The notes under the pieces are model-generated. The model was not told the DNA's origin, searched no databases, and saw only the letters and a program-made list of their open reading frames with translations. Both the position numbers and the translations under genes were made by a program. From assembly GCF_014842025.1 (NCBI RefSeq), contig NZ_JACYUY010000032.1, positions 1 through 64,000 on the forward strand: DNA of 64,000 nt. The letters run 5' to 3'. The stretch comes from Massilia sp. CFBP 13721 (lineage in GTDB: Bacteria; Pseudomonadota; Gammaproteobacteria; Burkholderiales; Burkholderiaceae_D). Positions 45,364 to 53,266 of the stretch are shown one piece after another; within the stretch, counting starts at the first letter, position 1; each line of letters opens with the position of its first letter.

Positions 45364-46600
45364 GCGCCACGGGCCGCGCTTCGACGCGGTGTTTGCAAAC
45401 GTGAACCTGGCCACGATGGTCGACGGCTATGGCGAAGTGAGGGATGGCGCGATCGCCGTGCATCACGGCCGCATCGCCTGGGTCGGCGCACGGCGCGAGG
45501 CGCCCCGTGCCGCCGTCATCCACGATTGCGACGGCGCCTGGCTCACGCCCGGCCTGGTCGACTGCCACACCCACATCGTCCACGCCGGCAACCGCAGCGA
45601 CGAGTGGGAAGCGCGCCTGGAAGGGGCCAGCTATGAAGACATCGCCAGCAATGGCGGCGGCATCATGGCCACCGTGCGCGCCACCCGCGCCGCCAGCGTC
45701 GAGGACCTGCTGCGCCAGAGCGCACCGCGCGTGTCGCAATTACTGGCGGAGGGCGTCACCACCGTCGAGATCAAGTCCGGCTATGGCCTGAACCTGCAGG
45801 GCGAAGCGAACCTGCTGCGCGCCGCGCGCCGCATCGGCGAATTATTGCCGGTCAAGGTGCGCACGACCTTCCTCGGTGCGCATGCGTTGCCGCCCGAATT
45901 CAGCGGCCGTCCCGACGACTACATCGCCGAGGTGACGGAACGGATGCTGCCGCTGCTGGTCAAGGAAAAGCTGGTCGACGCGGTAGACGCCTTCTGCGAG
46001 CACATCGGTTTTACGTATGACCAGACCGAGCGCGTGTTCGCGGCGGCAAAGAAGCTGGGATTGCCCGTTAAACTGCATGCGGAACAGTTGTCGGACCAGC
46101 GCGGCGCCGAACTGGTGGCGCGCTACCGTGGCCTGTCGGCCGACCACCTGGAACACCTGACCCCGGCCGGCATCAACGCCATGGCCGGGGCCGGCACGGT
46201 CGCGGTGCTGCTGCCGGGCGCGTATTACTTCCTGCGCGAGACGCAGGCGCCGCCGATCGCCGCCCTGCGCGGGGCCGGCGTACCGCTGGCGGTGGCGACC
46301 GACTGCAACCCGGGCACTTCGCCAATGAGCTCGCTGCTGCTGGCGCTGAACATGGCCTGCACCCTGTGGCGCCTGACCCCGCGCGAAGCGCTGCAGGGCG
46401 CCACCATCAACGCCGCGCGCGCGCTCGGCCTGCAAGACCAGATCGGCACTTTGGAGGTGGGCAAACGCGCCGACTTTGCACTATGGGACATCAGTCGCCC
46501 GGCCGAACTGGCGTACGCGATCGGCTTCAATCCGTGCCAGGCGGTGGTGAATGGCGGCGTAATGCGCGCGCGCGATGTGGGCTTGCCGGCGGGCCTATAA
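45356..46600 (+). CDS. hutI: Imidazolonepropionase
   Basis: HutI hydrolyses 4-imidazolone-5-propionate to N-formimino-L-glutamate, the third step. The 414 residues carry the metal motif HTH at 71-73 (VDCHTHIVHAG), KSGYGLN, KLHAEQLSDQ with a further ligand, DHLEH and the aspartate in ATDCNPGTSP. It closes the hutUHGFDI series. No histidine or urocanate transporter is in the operon. No terminator follows directly; the nearest in this direction is at 47093-47125. Confidence 0.97.
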   Translation: MSERHGPRFDAVFANVNLATMVDGYGEVRDGAIAVHHGRIAWVGARREAPRAAVIHDCDGAWLTPGLVDCHTHIVHAGNRSDEWEARLEGASYEDIASNGGGIMATVRATRAASVEDLLRQSAPRVSQLLAEGVTTVEIKSGYGLNLQGEANLLRAARRIGELLPVKVRTTFLGAHALPPEFSGRPDDYIAEVTERMLPLLVKEKLVDAVDAFCEHIGFTYDQTERVFAAAKKLGLPVKLHAEQLSDQRGAELVARYRGLSADHLEHLTPAGINAMAGAGTVAVLLPGAYYFLRETQAPPIAALRGAGVPLAVATDCNPGTSPMSSLLLALNMACTLWRLTPREALQGATINAARALGLQDQIGTLEVGKRADFALWDISRPAELAYAIGFNPCQAVVNGGVMRARDVGLPAGL

Positions 46601-46638
46601 GGGCGCCAGGGAAAACGAACGCTACTGAAATCCCGCCG

Positions 46639-46818
46639 TCACAGCGATTGCAACTTCGACCGCGTCGCCGACACCGCCCGGTGCAGTATCCGCTCCGCCT
46701 GAAAATCATTCTCTCGCTGAGCGGCGATCGCCGTCAGGCTGCGGTTGTAATTGTCGAGGCGGGTACGCAGCCATGCCTTGTAGAGTCGCCTGGTGATCGG
46801 CCGGAAAATGAATGCCAT
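46639..46818 (-). CDS. Small hypothetical protein (59 residues)
   Basis: The protein is short, basic and helical: MAFIFRPITRRLYKAWLR at the start, then NYNRSLTAIAAQRENDFQ. It could be an amphipathic membrane-associated peptide. The ATG is preceded by GGGAGAGAG at suitable distance, which is the main support for translation. It is convergent with hutI, 38 bases from its stop. No family is recognised. Confidence 0.5.
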   Translation of the reverse strand: MAFIFRPITRRLYKAWLRTRLDNYNRSLTAIAAQRENDFQAERILHRAVSATRSKLQSL

Positions 46819-47072
46819 TGCTCTCTCCCTCATGCGAAGAACACATTGTCCCGGACACCGATTCCTTGCATTTGTGATCACTCAATCGTGCGGAACCCGT
46901 TGCCGGGCACTTACTCGCAGGCTTTCCCATTGAGGGGCGTCAATTCGCCGGTTTCCAGCTCGGTAATGATAGGTAACAGAGAATCCGTAAGAGAGGTAAG
47001 CAATTGTAAGAACAACAGCTTCCGACGAGTTCACCCAGCTATAGTGAAATCGTTGATTTCCAGTCTCCCCTC

Positions 47073-47125
47073 CCCATTAGCATAATGGGTTCGCCCACGG
47101 CACCGTTTGGTCCCGTGGGCTTTTT
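47073..47125 (+). ncRNA. Candidate small RNA 3' end (two hairpins and T tract)
   Basis: A 7-bp hairpin (CCCATTA / TAATGGG, 47073-47089) is followed by an 8-bp terminator stem (GCCCACGG / CCGTGGGC, 47093-47120) and five T. The hairpins point in the plus direction, about 490 bases after hutI. The stretch 46819-47072 has no plausible gene on the plus strand and no second terminator. It either ends the hut transcript late or ends a small RNA that starts at about 46900-47030. The exact 5' end cannot be seen. Confidence 0.4.
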
Positions 47126-47133
47126 ATTGTGGG

Positions 47134-47631
47134 TCAGTCCGCGCGGCGTGCCAGCAGGTCGAGCGCTTCGTCGGTTACGCGGCAGATGCGCCATTCGGGC
47201 AGGATCTCGGCGCCCATGGTCTTGTAAAACCCGATCGCTGGCTCGTTCCAGTCCAGCACCGACCACTCGAAGCGGCCGCAGTTGCGCTCGACCGCGAGTT
47301 GCGCCAGCTTCGCCAGCAGTGCGCTGCCATAGCCCTTGCCGCGGTGCGACTGGCGCACGTACAAGTCTTCCAGGTACAAGCCCTTCTTGGTGAGGAAGGT
47401 CGAGAAATTGTGGAAGAACAGGGCAAAGGCGACCACTTCGCCATTCTCCTCGCCGACGATGGCTTCGCAGGCCGGGCGCACGCCGAACAGGCCGTCGTGC
47501 AGCAGCTCTTCGGTGGCGACGACCATGTGCTCGAGTTTTTCGAACACGGCCAGTTCGACGATCATTGAATGGATGTAGCTGACGTCGGCGGGTTCGGCGG
47601 GACGGATGGAAAAATGGGTGACTGCGGTCAT
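47134..47631 (-). CDS. GNAT family N-acetyltransferase (SSAT-like)
   Basis: This 165-residue acetyltransferase has the acetyl-CoA loop QSHRGKGYGSALL, preceded by LYLEDLYVR. The arrangement FHNFSTFLTKKGLYLEDLYV and DWNEPAIGFYKTMGA is typical of the diamine/spermidine acetyltransferase branch, so polyamines or related amines are likely substrates. Its start overlaps the stop of the EamA transporter gene in ATGA, so it is the second gene of a two-gene unit. A large unrelated reading covers it in another frame and was ignored. Confidence 0.9.
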   Translation of the reverse strand: MTAVTHFSIRPAEPADVSYIHSMIVELAVFEKLEHMVVATEELLHDGLFGVRPACEAIVGEENGEVVAFALFFHNFSTFLTKKGLYLEDLYVRQSHRGKGYGSALLAKLAQLAVERNCGRFEWSVLDWNEPAIGFYKTMGAEILPEWRICRVTDEALDLLARRAD

Positions 47632-48575
47632 GGTGTTTCGGTTACCTGGTTCAAAGTGACGGTGTGCACGGGCTTCGGTTTGGTTGTTGCCGGGCCGCGC
47701 AGGGCCCAGGCGACGCTGGCCAGGCACAGGATCATGCCCAGGAATTCGACCGGGCCGGGGCGGTAATGTTCGAGCTGGATCGACAGCAGCACCGACAGCA
47801 CCGGCGTGATGACGCCGATATATACCGCTTTCTGCGGTCCGATGCGGTTGATCAGCGTGAAGTAGGCGAGGAAGGCGATCACCGAGCCGAAGATCGCCAG
47901 GTACAGCAGGCCGAGCGTGTACGACAGGGTCGGCGGCAGCATGAAGCGCTGGCCAGTGAGCACGGCATACACAGCCACCAGCAGCGTGCCCCAGAACATC
48001 GACCAAGCCGTGGTCAGCATCACGTTGCCCGACTGCTCGCGCACCTTGCCGACGACGATGCTGCCGGCCGAACTGGCGATCGTCGCCACCAGCGCCAGCA
48101 CCACGCCGAGCAGGAAGTGGCCGCTGCCGCCCGCCTGCACGTCGCGCCAGGCGGCGCCGATCGAGTGGTAGAAGAGCAGGGCCACGCCGCCGGTCGCCAC
48201 CGCGCCGGCGCCCCAGGTGCGCGGCGCGATCGGGGTGCCGTAGAACACGCGGCCCAGCAGCGGCGTCCAGAACACCATTAGCGCGAACAGCACCGCCACC
48301 AGCCCCGAGACCACAACTTCCTCGGCCTGGTAGGTGCAGATGTAGGACAAGCCAAAGGTGGCCACGCCCTGCAGCATCACCCATTTCTGGGTACGCCAGG
48401 GCAGGTGCAATTTGATGCCGCGGCCGATACAGATGGCGAACAGTACGCTCGAAGCGAGGGCGAAACGGTAGACCACGGACACCGAAGGCGGCACGTCGCC
48501 CAGCTGCAAGGTGATGGCCCAGAAGGTCGAGCCCCAGATGAGCGAGGCGAGGGTAAACAGGACGGGAGAAGACAT
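47628..48575 (-). CDS. EamA/DMT-family membrane exporter
   Basis: This 315-residue inner-membrane protein has ten predicted transmembrane segments in two EamA repeats (about 1-135 and 150-290). The first segment carries the usual LIWGSTFWAI, and the second repeat ends with the NRIGPQKAVYIGVITPVLSV motif. The family exports amino acids, metabolites or drugs; the substrate is unknown. Coupling to an acetyltransferase suggests an amine or amino acid. It precedes the GNAT gene with a four-base overlap. Confidence 0.92.
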   Translation of the reverse strand: MSSPVLFTLASLIWGSTFWAITLQLGDVPPSVSVVYRFALASSVLFAICIGRGIKLHLPWRTQKWVMLQGVATFGLSYICTYQAEEVVVSGLVAVLFALMVFWTPLLGRVFYGTPIAPRTWGAGAVATGGVALLFYHSIGAAWRDVQAGGSGHFLLGVVLALVATIASSAGSIVVGKVREQSGNVMLTTAWSMFWGTLLVAVYAVLTGQRFMLPPTLSYTLGLLYLAIFGSVIAFLAYFTLINRIGPQKAVYIGVITPVLSVLLSIQLEHYRPGPVEFLGMILCLASVAWALRGPATTKPKPVHTVTLNQVTETP

Positions 48576-48707
48576 CGCGGAAGTATACGTGCTTTCCCCG
48601 TTGCCTGTCGTCTATAAATTGGAAAACCAGGGGCTTAGGCCCGGGGCGGTGGCCTGGATGTGGCAATGCCGCATCAGCCTTGTCGGCCGGGGCGGCATGC
48701 CAGGAAT

Positions 48708-49154
48708 TTAATGGGTAACGCGCGTGTTGTAGCCATTGCTCAGCAGGCGCACCCGTTCGCCGGGCCGGAACAGTTCGTCCGCGCTCTGGGTGATGGCGCG
48801 CAATTCGCCGCTGTCGAGCCTGACGGTAATTTCGAAGCCGGGCTTGTTGTTGGCGTTGGCCTCGACCCGCTGGCCGATCAGGCCGCCGGCGATGGCGCCG
48901 ACGATACCCATCGCCGCCGAGCCGTTGCCGCTGCCGGCCTGGGAACCGGCCAGGCCGCCGAGCGCTGCGCCGCCCATGGTGCCGACGCCGGATTCCGGAT
49001 TGGCGATGATGACATTGCGTACCGATTCGACCGTGCCGGTGCGGACGACCTGTTCGTTCTGGACTTGTCCCGCGCGATAGACGCTGCCCGATTGCGGCGT
49101 GGTGACGCAGCCGGCCAGCAGGGCGGCAAAAAGAAGAGGGATGGTGGCTTTCAT
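48708..49154 (-). CDS. Glycine-zipper outer-membrane lipoprotein (SlyB/Pcp-like)
   Basis: This 148-residue lipoprotein has a signal peptide with lipobox LLAGC and a glycine zipper around residues 58-93 (GGAALGGLAGSQAGSGNGSA, then IVGAIAGGLIGQRVEA). The C-terminal part is a small beta domain. SlyB-type proteins stabilise the outer membrane and are often under PhoPQ or stress control; no such site is visible here. It is a single gene with its own ribosome site. Confidence 0.9.
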   Translation of the reverse strand: MKATIPLLFAALLAGCVTTPQSGSVYRAGQVQNEQVVRTGTVESVRNVIIANPESGVGTMGGAALGGLAGSQAGSGNGSAAMGIVGAIAGGLIGQRVEANANNKPGFEITVRLDSGELRAITQSADELFRPGERVRLLSNGYNTRVTH

Positions 49155-49235
49155 GGCAATCTCCGGAAGCTTGATACGTTTCCCAAAGCTTACTCTCCAC
49201 CAGCAAGGCGCGCCGCACACAATGGGCGCAGCCGA

Positions 49236-49691
49236 TCAATAAGCGAGGTTCAGCCGCCGGTACAGGAAGCCCAGCACGAACAGCGGACCGATCAGCAGGA
49301 AGCGCAGGTCGTCGAGAAACGACGGCTTCTTGCCCTCGATCTTGTGGCCGACGAACTGGCCGATCCAGGACACGACGAACACCGCGATCGACAGCGGCAG
49401 CACCGTCATCGGCGGCATCGCCGCCAGGATCGCCAGCATCAGGATAGCCATCGCCAGCATGCCGACCGCGAACGGTTTCGACAGCTGCAGGTAATACCAC
49501 AGCGACCCGGCCACGGCCGCCAGCGCCAGCAGCGGATGCAGCGCGTACAGGATGCCGAGCAGCGAAAACACGATCAGGGGCACGCACACGCAGTGGATCA
49601 GCTCGTTGGTCGGGTTGCGGTGGCTCTCGCTGTACTGGGCGAGCAGGGCGTCGATGGTGCGTGCGTTGCGCGAGGCTGGGGTGTGGTCCAT
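49236..49691 (-). CDS. Mpo1-like (DUF962) membrane protein
   Basis: This 151-residue membrane protein has four hydrophobic segments and the Mpo1/DUF962 signatures: YSESHRNPTNELIHCVCVP near the N-terminus, and IGQFVGHKIEGKKPSFLDD near the C-terminus, with histidines that bind iron in the yeast member. Yeast Mpo1 is a dioxygenase in alpha-oxidation of 2-hydroxy fatty acids. The bacterial role is unproven. The start has GGAG upstream. It follows LysR on the same strand after a gap of 58 bases but need not be linked to it. Confidence 0.9.
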   Translation of the reverse strand: MDHTPASRNARTIDALLAQYSESHRNPTNELIHCVCVPLIVFSLLGILYALHPLLALAAVAGSLWYYLQLSKPFAVGMLAMAILMLAILAAMPPMTVLPLSIAVFVVSWIGQFVGHKIEGKKPSFLDDLRFLLIGPLFVLGFLYRRLNLAY

Positions 49692-49749
49692 GTTTGTCTC
49701 CGGACGGATTGTTATGAAAACGATTCTACACCGGCCGAGCCGCTAAAAA

Positions 49750-50700
49750 TCAGGCTGCCGCCCGTTCCGGCGGCGCGAACGCCGGCCCAGCGCCGAGGCG
49801 CATGTGCGGGTGGCCGGCGAACACTTCCGCCACCCATTCCACGAACACGCGCACCTTGGCCGACATGTGGCGGTTCTGCGGATAGACGATGTGCACCGGC
49901 AGCGGATCGCTCAGCCAGTCCGGCAGCACCTGCACCATGCGTCCCTCCACCACGTGGCGCATCAGCAGGTAATCCGTCATCTGGACGATGCCCAGCCCGG
50001 ACAGGCCCGCCTGCACGTAGGCGTTCGAATCGTTGAGGGCGATCACGCCCGGCATCGGCACCTCGATGCGTTCGCCGTCGCGGTTGAAATCCCAGTCGTA
50101 GACCTTGCCGGTCTTGGCCGAAAAATAATTTACGCAGCGGTGCTGCGCCAGGTCGTTCGGATGCGCCGGCATGCCGAAGCGCGCCAGGTAGGAGGGCGCG
50201 GCGGCGGTGACGAAATGGATGATGCCGACGCGCCGCGCGATCAGGCTGGTATCGAACAGCGGTCCGCCACGCACCGCGCAGTCGATGCCTTCCTCGACCA
50301 GGTCGACCGGACGGTCGGTACTGCCCAGTTCGAGCATGATGTCGGGATAGCGCTCGAAAAAGCCGGGCAGTGCCGGAATCAGGATTTCGCTGGCCAGCCC
50401 GGTCGGGGTGTCCACGCGCAGGCGCCCGCTCGGATTGATGCGCATGCGCGACAGCGATTCCTCGGCATCGCGCACGTCGGCCAGGATGCGCACGCAGCGT
50501 TCGTAATAGGCGGCGCCGTCCGAGGTCACCGTCACCTGCCGCGTCGTGCGGTGCAGCAGCTTGGCCGAGAGCGAGCTTTCCAATGCCTGCACCAGGGTCG
50601 ATACGCTTGCCTTGGGCAGGTCGAGCAGCTCGGCGGCGCGCGTAAAACTGCCGTTGTCCACGACCTGGACGAACACTTCCATGGCTTGCAGCTTGTTCAT
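49750..50700 (-). CDS. LysR-family regulator of the adjacent RND efflux operon (CeoR/BpeT-like)
   Basis: This 316-residue regulator has an HTH at about 1-60 (GSFTRAAELLDLPKASVSTLVQALE, shortened here to SFTRAAELLDLPKASVS as the recognition part) and a periplasmic-binding-like effector domain after residue 90 (GRLRVDTPTGLASEILIPAL). It is divergent from the efflux operon, the arrangement of ceoR/bpeT with ceoAB-opcM or bpeEF-oprC in Burkholderia and of mexT in Pseudomonas. Those activators respond to aromatic compounds. The ATG has GGAGGAAG upstream. A perfect palindrome and direct repeats lie in the shared 153-base region. Confidence 0.88.
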   Translation of the reverse strand: MNKLQAMEVFVQVVDNGSFTRAAELLDLPKASVSTLVQALESSLSAKLLHRTTRQVTVTSDGAAYYERCVRILADVRDAEESLSRMRINPSGRLRVDTPTGLASEILIPALPGFFERYPDIMLELGSTDRPVDLVEEGIDCAVRGGPLFDTSLIARRVGIIHFVTAAAPSYLARFGMPAHPNDLAQHRCVNYFSAKTGKVYDWDFNRDGERIEVPMPGVIALNDSNAYVQAGLSGLGIVQMTDYLLMRHVVEGRMVQVLPDWLSDPLPVHIVYPQNRHMSAKVRVFVEWVAEVFAGHPHMRLGAGPAFAPPERAAA

Positions 50701-50740
50701 TACTTCCTCCAGATCCCCGATTTAATGTAATTTTAAGCGT

Positions 50741-50776
50741 ATTGTTCGCGATTGGCGAACAATGGATTCGCGATTG
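50741..50776. promoter_or_regulatory. LysR-type operator between regulator and efflux operon
   Basis: A perfect 9-bp inverted repeat (ATTGTTCGC at 50741-50749, GCGAACAAT at 50755-50763) with a five-base spacer is overlapped by a direct repeat TTCGCGATTG at 50745-50754 and 50767-50776, 22 bases apart (two DNA turns). This fits the recognition and activation sites of a LysR tetramer. Confidence 0.7.
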
Positions 50777-50853
50777 CCATCTTTATCAGGTTCTGGTGGA
50801 TGGCTATAGTGTACGTATTGGAGTAAAACTTTTTGGCGGGCGGGAGCAGGATC

Positions 50854-51072
50854 ATGAAACTGCAGAACATGCGGGACAACATCGTGGCGTTAAGCGCACT
50901 GGCAATCGGCACCTTCGCCATGGCCGGCGTGGTCGGCAGCGGCGCCTATGCGCAGGCGGCAGGCGCCGAGGCGCGCGGCGTGCATGCGCTGTCCACGGTC
51001 ATGGTCGAGACGATCTGCCCCGACCAGGTGCCGACAAGCTTGGCTGCCGTCTCCACCGAGGTGGCGCGATGA
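50854..51072 (+). CDS. Small exported protein at the head of the efflux operon
   Basis: This 72-residue protein has a clear signal peptide (hydrophobic LSALAIGTFAMAGVVGSGAYA) leaving a mature peptide of roughly 35 residues with one cysteine (ETICPDQVP). The ATG is preceded by GGAGCAGG. It overlaps the hydrolase-like gene by four bases (ATGA). It could be a translated leader that couples expression, or a real periplasmic partner of the pump. I do not recognise a family. Confidence 0.6.
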   Translation: MKLQNMRDNIVALSALAIGTFAMAGVVGSGAYAQAAGAEARGVHALSTVMVETICPDQVPTSLAAVSTEVAR

Positions 51073-51923
51073 ACGACCGCCTCGACAGCTTCAATGCGAT
51101 CAACGACGACGTGCGCGTGCGTGACCTGGAAGTGAGCGGCGAGCAGGGTCCGTTGCGGGCGCGCCTGTACGCCACCGGCCAGAAGGGCAAGCGCGACACC
51201 CTGGTCGTGTTCTTCCCGCCGGGCGGTTTCGTCACCGACAATCTCGACGACTCCGACAGCTTCCTGCGCCACCTGGCCGGCGTCAGCCACACGCCGGTGG
51301 TGCTGGCATCGAACTACACGCTGGCCACCGTGCGCCCGTTCCCGGCCGCGGTCGAGGATGCCCACGCCGTGCTGCTGTGGGCGAAAAAGAACAAGACCAA
51401 ACTCGGCTGGAATGGCAAGCATCTGCTGGTGGCCGGCATCGAGGCCGGCGCCAATCTCGCCGCCGTCTGCGCCCTGATGTCGCGCGACCGCGGCGCACCG
51501 AAACTGGCCGGCCAGATCCTGATCATGCCGATGCTCGACCCCGGCCTGTCGACCTGCTCGATGCGCGAAATGCCGAACTGCCCCGACCGCGAAAAGCTGG
51601 CCGATGGCTGCGCCGCCGCCTACCGCGGCTACCTGCCCAACGCGGCGGACCGTACCCACCCGTACGCGTCGCCCCTGCAATCGAGCCGCCTGAAAAACCT
51701 GCCGCCGGCCCTGATTCTCTCCGCCGAGGACGACCCCTTGCGCGACGAAGCCGAAGCCTATGGCGCCAAACTGGCCAGCTTCGGTGTCCAGGCCACCGTG
51801 CGCCGCATGCTGCCCACGCCGCAAGCGGACGAGCGCAACGAGTGCGCCTGCGAACGGCCGGCACTGGCCGAAATCGCCGCCTTCATTGCCGATCTCGAAG
51901 GGCAGGGGGCCCTTCCAGGCTAA
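51069..51923 (+). CDS. Degenerate alpha/beta hydrolase (LlpE-like) of the efflux operon
   Basis: This 284-residue protein has the fold of the hormone-sensitive lipase/esterase family but appears catalytically dead. The oxyanion HGGG motif is PPGG (50-53). The nucleophile elbow GDSAG is GIEAG (123-127), with glutamate in place of serine. No histidine stands near the end where the third residue is expected. The aspartate region SAEDDPLRDEAEAYGAKL (218-235) is kept. In Burkholderia cenocepacia the pump operon ceoAB-opcM also starts with a lipase-like gene, llpE, of unknown role. The position here is the same. A binding or regulatory role, for example sensing a pump substrate, is inferred. Confidence 0.82.
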   Translation: MNDRLDSFNAINDDVRVRDLEVSGEQGPLRARLYATGQKGKRDTLVVFFPPGGFVTDNLDDSDSFLRHLAGVSHTPVVLASNYTLATVRPFPAAVEDAHAVLLWAKKNKTKLGWNGKHLLVAGIEAGANLAAVCALMSRDRGAPKLAGQILIMPMLDPGLSTCSMREMPNCPDREKLADGCAAAYRGYLPNAADRTHPYASPLQSSRLKNLPPALILSAEDDPLRDEAEAYGAKLASFGVQATVRRMLPTPQADERNECACERPALAEIAAFIADLEGQGALPG

Positions 51924-51965
51924 GTCAGCACTTACCTCGCTTCTATAACTGAACTGAACGGACAA

Positions 51966-52000
51966 CCGCACCATTTTCGGTGCGGCGGGGCCCGCTTTTT
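51966..52000 (+). terminator. Possible intra-operon attenuator
   Basis: A 7-bp stem (CCGCACC / GGTGCGG) is followed by GCGGGGCCCGC and five T, between the hydrolase-like gene and the membrane fusion protein gene (155-base gap, the widest in the operon). It may reduce read-through into the pump genes. The T tract is not directly against the first stem, so it is only a weak candidate. Confidence 0.35.
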
Positions 52001-52078
52001 CCTGCGCTTTGCATAGATGGCACGGGCGGGACCGGTGTCGCCTGCTTTTTAACATTCTCACAAGAAAAAGGAATCAAC

Positions 52079-53263
52079 ATGAGAAAGCTGATACAACTCA
52101 CCAGCGCCACCAAGCCGCTGCTGGCCGCACTGGCTGTTGCCGGACTTGCCTCTGTCACGCTGGCCGGCTGCGACGACGCCACCGGCAAAACCGCGGCACC
52201 AGGCGCTCCCGCCGCACCACCGGTGTCGGCTGCCATCGTGCTCGAAAAGCCGGTCGCCGAAACCCAGGAATTTTCCGGCCGCCTGGAAGCGGTCGAGCGC
52301 GTCGAAATCCGTTCGCGCGTCAGCGGCTTCATCACCGCGGTCAATTTCAAGCCTGGCGGCGAAGTGAAAAAAGGCGACGTCCTGTTCGTGGTGGACCCGC
52401 GTCCGTACCAGGCCGAAGCAACGCGTGCCCAGGCCGCCGCCGCCTCGGCGCGCGCCAAGGCCGATCTCGCCAAACGCGAACTGGCGCGCGCCGAGAGCCT
52501 GATGGCGGACAAGGCGATCGCCCGCCGCGAATTCGACGAAGCCGCCGCTAGCCAGAAGGAACTCGACGCCAGCGCCGCCGCCGCGCAAGCGCAGTACGAA
52601 GCGGCGCGCCTGAACCTGGCCTATACCCGCGTCGTCTCGCCGATCGATGGCCGCGTCTCGAAAGCCGAGATCACCCTCGGCAACCTGGTCGACCCGACCG
52701 CGCTGCTCACGTCCGTGGTCTCGCTCGAACGCATCTACGCCAGCTTCGACGGCGACGAAGACACCTACCTGCGCGTCGGCGCCAAGGCGCGCGATGGCGC
52801 CCCGGTGGCGGTGCGCGTCGGCCTGGCCAACGAAGAAGGCTTCCCGCACGAGGGCAAACTCGAATTCGTCGACAACCAGCTCGACGCCCGTACCGGCAGC
52901 GTGCGCATGCGCGCCACCTTCGAGAACCGCGATGGCGCCCTGGTGCCGGGCCTGTTCGCACGGGTCCAGCTGGGCGCGGCCGACAGCCGCAACGCCGTGT
53001 TGATCAACGAGCGCGCGGTCAGCACCGACCAGAGCCGCAAGTTCGTGTTCGTGGTCGACAAGGAGGGCAAGGCCGAATACCGCCAGGTCACCCTGGGCCC
53101 CGTGGTCGACGGCTTGCGCGTGGTGCGCAGCGGCGTAAAAGCGGGAGAGAAGATCGTCGTCAACGGCTTGCAGCGCGTGCGCCCCGGTGCGCCGGTAGCG
53201 CCCCAGATCGTCCCGATGACGGATGCCGCGCCGCTGGCGCTCGCCGCGAACATCAAGGAGTAA
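52079..53263 (+). CDS. RND efflux periplasmic adaptor (membrane fusion protein)
   Basis: This 394-residue lipoprotein has lipobox TLAGC, followed by the lipoyl half-motifs (SRVSGFITAVNFKPGGEVKK; TRVVSPIDGRVSKAE), an alpha-helical hairpin rich in alanine (about 115-175) and beta-barrel domains. It links the pump to the outer-membrane factor. Best comparison from order and sequence: CeoA/BpeE/MexE. The start has AAGGA upstream. It ends three bases before the pump gene. Confidence 0.95.
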   Translation: MRKLIQLTSATKPLLAALAVAGLASVTLAGCDDATGKTAAPGAPAAPPVSAAIVLEKPVAETQEFSGRLEAVERVEIRSRVSGFITAVNFKPGGEVKKGDVLFVVDPRPYQAEATRAQAAAASARAKADLAKRELARAESLMADKAIARREFDEAAASQKELDASAAAAQAQYEAARLNLAYTRVVSPIDGRVSKAEITLGNLVDPTALLTSVVSLERIYASFDGDEDTYLRVGAKARDGAPVAVRVGLANEEGFPHEGKLEFVDNQLDARTGSVRMRATFENRDGALVPGLFARVQLGAADSRNAVLINERAVSTDQSRKFVFVVDKEGKAEYRQVTLGPVVDGLRVVRSGVKAGEKIVVNGLQRVRPGAPVAPQIVPMTDAAPLALAANIKE

Positions 53264-53266
53264 GCC

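Noticed and set aside
47134..49587. An 817-codon minus-strand frame covering GNAT, EamA and lipoprotein genes
   Set aside because: Only its last 165 codons have a recognisable domain. The rest is an out-of-frame reading of other genes.
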